Shown: positions 62,099 through 64,000 of the stretch, piece after piece | Layout: each line of letters opens with the position of its first letter | How positions within the stretch are numbered: the first letter of the stretch is position 1 | Source of the DNA: Palsa-504 sp963705835 | GTDB lineage: Bacteria; Actinomycetota; Actinomycetes; Streptosporangiales; Streptosporangiaceae | Assembly: GCA_963705835.1 (NCBI GenBank) | Contig: CAVPLC010000088.1 | Coordinates: forward strand, 1 to 64,000 | DNA length: 64,000 nt | Reading direction: 5' to 3' | Notes under the pieces: model-generated | The model's input: the letters and a program-made list of their open reading frames with translations, nothing else | Told to the model about the DNA's origin: nothing | Database searches by the model: none | Translations under genes and position numbers: made by a program

Positions 62099-63142
62099 TT
62101 ACCGGGTGCCCAGTCCGCGGGCGAGGAGGAGCTGCCGGGTGCGGGCTCCGGTCTTGGCGAGGATGGCTTTGAGGTGGTCGCTGGCGGTGTGCTCGGAGAC
62201 CACCATCTGCTCGGCGATCTGGCGGGTGTCGAGGCCCTCGCAGAGCAGCGCGAGGACCTCGGACTGGCGTCGGGTCAGTCCGCAGGCCCGGGCGTAGATG
62301 TCCAGGCGGTCCGCCGCGGTGCTCGGCTCGATCGCCACGGCGATGTCGGTGCCCAGCCGCGACGCCTTGACCGTCACCCAGCGGCTGCCGCCGAGGTGTA
62401 TCCGCGACCATGGCGGGCCGATGGGGATGCCGTGCTCCTGGGCGACGAGGGCGGCGGCGACGTTGTACGCCGCGGCCGGGATCGGCGCCATCGGCTCGTC
62501 GGGCGGGTTCAGCCGCAGCAACGCGTCGGCGGCCGCTTCGGTCTGGCTCCTGACCTGCAGGTCAGGGCCGAGGACCACGACGGCGGGCCCGACCGGGTGC
62601 AGATGCCGTCCCGGATCGGCGAAGGTGCGGGCGATGGCCGCGCGCAGCCCGGCCGTCACCGGGCGGGCGAGCGTGGCGAGCAGGCGCAGTTCGTCGGCCT
62701 GGAACGAGCCGCCGCCGTAACGCCACAGGTCGAGCACGCCCCAGCAGCCGTGCCGGTCGGCGAATACGACGATGGCGGTATCGCTGACCCCGAGCTGGCT
62801 CTGCACGTCGCGCCAGAGCACTGACCGGTCGGGATGCCCGTCCGTCTCTCGCATCAGCGAGGAGACCGTGACTCCCGCCTCGAGCACGCGATCCCAGCGG
62901 CAGAACGGAGTGAGGTACCGGGAGCAGATCAACGCGGGCAGCCGCGGCCAGGAAAGGCCGGGCACGTCGGCCAGCGGCGAGGTGCCCACGCGAGACACCG
63001 GGTCAGTGAGCGGGAAGTTGTACCCGCCGAACGGGACGGCCCGGCGCACCAGCGCGACGAGCTCCTCGCGCAGCGCCTTGGCCGGCAGCGGCCGGCGGCA
63101 CACGGCCGTCGCCCGGTCGGCCAGTTCGTGCGAAGCAGCCAT
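62099..63142 (-). CDS. LuxR-family regulator
   Basis: The 347-aa protein has an N-terminal GAF/PAS-like sensing region (LGVSDTAIVVFADRHGCWGV and VVLGPDLQVRSQTEAA) and a C-terminal LuxR HTH (LTRRQSEVLALLCEGLDTRQ, then VSEHTASDHLKAILAKTG). No receiver domain, so it is not a classical response regulator. The start at 63142 (MAASHELA) is preferred over an upstream extension. It is divergent from the small monooxygenase-fold gene, with 98 bp between. Confidence 0.88.
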   Translation of the reverse strand: MAASHELADRATAVCRRPLPAKALREELVALVRRAVPFGGYNFPLTDPVSRVGTSPLADVPGLSWPRLPALICSRYLTPFCRWDRVLEAGVTVSSLMRETDGHPDRSVLWRDVQSQLGVSDTAIVVFADRHGCWGVLDLWRYGGGSFQADELRLLATLARPVTAGLRAAIARTFADPGRHLHPVGPAVVVLGPDLQVRSQTEAAADALLRLNPPDEPMAPIPAAAYNVAAALVAQEHGIPIGPPWSRIHLGGSRWVTVKASRLGTDIAVAIEPSTAADRLDIYARACGLTRRQSEVLALLCEGLDTRQIAEQMVVSEHTASDHLKAILAKTGARTRQLLLARGLGTR

Positions 63143-63240
63143 CGGCCCAGCATAAGGCGGCGAAAAGATCCCCCGGATCTGGGATAGGACGGCGAGTGTC
63201 ACCGCCGCAGGCTGGTATTCAACCGATCCGAGGAGGAGAC

Positions 63241-63543
63241 ATGACCACCGTCCACATCGAGAACACCGTCCAGGACTTCGACACCTGGAAGGCGAACTTC
63301 GACAAGTACGAGCGGTTCCGTGCCGAGCAGGGCGTGCAGTCCTACCGAGTCAGCCGCAGCGTCACCGAGCCGAACGAGGTCCTCATCGACCTGGAGTTCC
63401 GTGACCAGACGGCCGCGCAGGCGTTCTTGCCCAAGCTCGAGCAGATCATGAACAGCCCGCAGGCCCAGACGCAGCTGGTGCGGCATCCGGTCCCGCGGCT
63501 ATACGCCGTCGTGACCGAGCGCGTCCCGTCGGCGACCGGCTGA
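63241..63543 (+). CDS. Small dimeric alpha/beta-barrel protein (antibiotic-biosynthesis-monooxygenase-like)
   Basis: The 100-aa protein starts after GGAGGAGAC and has a ferredoxin-like pattern: TTVHIENTVQDFDTWKANFD, VQSYRVSRSV, VLIDLEFRDQTAAQAFL. This is the ABM/DABB fold, often a cofactor-free oxygenase or heme-like binder. The reaction is unknown. Lies between a LuxR gene and the second epoxide hydrolase copy. Confidence 0.75.
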   Translation: MTTVHIENTVQDFDTWKANFDKYERFRAEQGVQSYRVSRSVTEPNEVLIDLEFRDQTAAQAFLPKLEQIMNSPQAQTQLVRHPVPRLYAVVTERVPSATG

Positions 63544-63595
63544 TCTCAGCGCTTCCGGTAGCGAGACTCAGGCACCGCGAGCTCATGAGTGTCGG

Positions 63596-64000
63596 CTAGC
63601 GCAGCGGGCGGAAGGCGGCGCGCAACTCTTCCGAGAAGAGCCCCGGTTCCTCCCAAGCGGCGAAGTGACCGCCCTTGTCCACCTCGTTGAAGTAGATGAC
63701 GTTGGGGTACGCCTTCTCGACCCAGCTGCGCGGGGTCCGCCAGATCTCCCCGGGGAACGTCGTGAAGCCGACCGGAATCGAGACCGGCGTGGGAGCCTGG
63801 CCGGCCGCACGAGCATTTTCTTGTCCTTCTTCCCAGTACGAGCGCGCAGCCGACGCCCCGGTGCCTGTCAGCCAATACAGGGTGATGTTGTCGACGATGT
63901 GTTCCCGGGTGAGATTGCCCGAAGGTTGTCCGTCGACAAAACCACGGGCGATCTTCTGGTAGCTGTCCGTATCGTGATCGATCATCCACGCCGCCAGCGC
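63596..64000 (-). CDS. Second copy of the EHN-type epoxide hydrolase (5' part beyond window)
   Basis: From the stop at 63596 to the window edge the sequence matches 47261-47665 with about three base differences, and the protein part is identical over the visible range. It includes the C-terminal KGGHFAAWEEP active-site region. Identity begins at about 63580, just after the stop codon. The N-terminal half is off the window, so completeness cannot be judged. Confidence 0.9.
   Translation of the reverse strand, partial: ALAAWMIDHDTDSYQKIARGFVDGQPSGNLTREHIVDNITLYWLTGTGASAARSYWEEGQENARAAGQAPTPVSIPVGFTTFPGEIWRTPRSWVEKAYPNVIYFNEVDKGGHFAAWEEPGLFSEELRAAFRPLR

Overview
The window is GC-rich, densely coded DNA from an Actinomycetota chromosome. 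Supporting signs are GTG/TTG starts, ATGA/GTGA stop-start overlaps, a helix-turn-helix/DUF5753 gene paired with a DUF397 gene, a wax ester synthase/DGAT, large LuxR-AAA regulators and DUF222/HNH remnants. A soil actinomycete of the Streptosporangiales type would fit, but the sequence does not settle the genus. No tRNA, rRNA, CRISPR array, phage block or PKS/NRPS genes were seen.

Layout. 1-8.2 kb: a LuxR-AAA regulator cut by the window edge, an SDR coupled to a doubled muconolactone-isomerase-like protein, a redoxin, then a run of damaged or shortened genes (DUF998, MMPL transporter tail, mini MalT-like regulator) and a frameshifted TnpB-like gene. 8.4-14 kb: a GMC oxidoreductase, then an ABC exporter ATPase-permease-histidine kinase-response regulator operon. 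14.2-15.5 kb: a 2OG-Fe(II) oxygenase coupled to an Ogt-type methyltransferase, a likely alkylation-repair pair. 15.5-22 kb: a lipid module in which two alpha/beta hydrolases, WS/DGAT and a QsdR-type TetR regulator lie divergent to an acyl-CoA synthetase.

22-35.4 kb holds the most coherent block. A FadR-type regulator is divergent from LivHMGF plus a substrate-binding lipoprotein, a CaiB-type CoA transferase and a fused AccD/AccA-like carboxyltransferase. A serine-glyoxylate-type aminotransferase, an FAD plus Fe-S dehydrogenase and an aldo/keto reductase follow. This reads as uptake and CoA-dependent breakdown of an unidentified organic acid. 35.5-44 kb: a cyclase-family hydrolase, a broken kelch protein, MarR, molbindin, a small kinase, an internally deleted FAD monooxygenase, a sensor kinase, a secreted protein and an epoxide hydrolase. 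44-48.5 kb is scarred by remnants (sulfotransferase, HNH, ArsR, haem peroxidase) around an NDH-2-like dehydrogenase and an EHN-type epoxide hydrolase. The 3' third of that hydrolase recurs almost identically at the right edge. 48.8-63.5 kb: a transketolase-like enzyme, GNATs, the HTH/DUF397 pair with a cyclase-like protein, SemiSWEET, MFS, SRPBCC/TetR, a radical SAM enzyme, an AhpD-like protein, a membrane sensor-like protein, LuxR and a small monooxygenase-fold protein.

Two features cut across the window. At least a dozen genes are disrupted by what look like single-base indels, often in short G/C or A/T runs, so assembly error must be separated from real decay. A small intergenic repeat built on GCCCGTTCGG plus an A-rich tract occurs four times, twice as a full inverted repeat.
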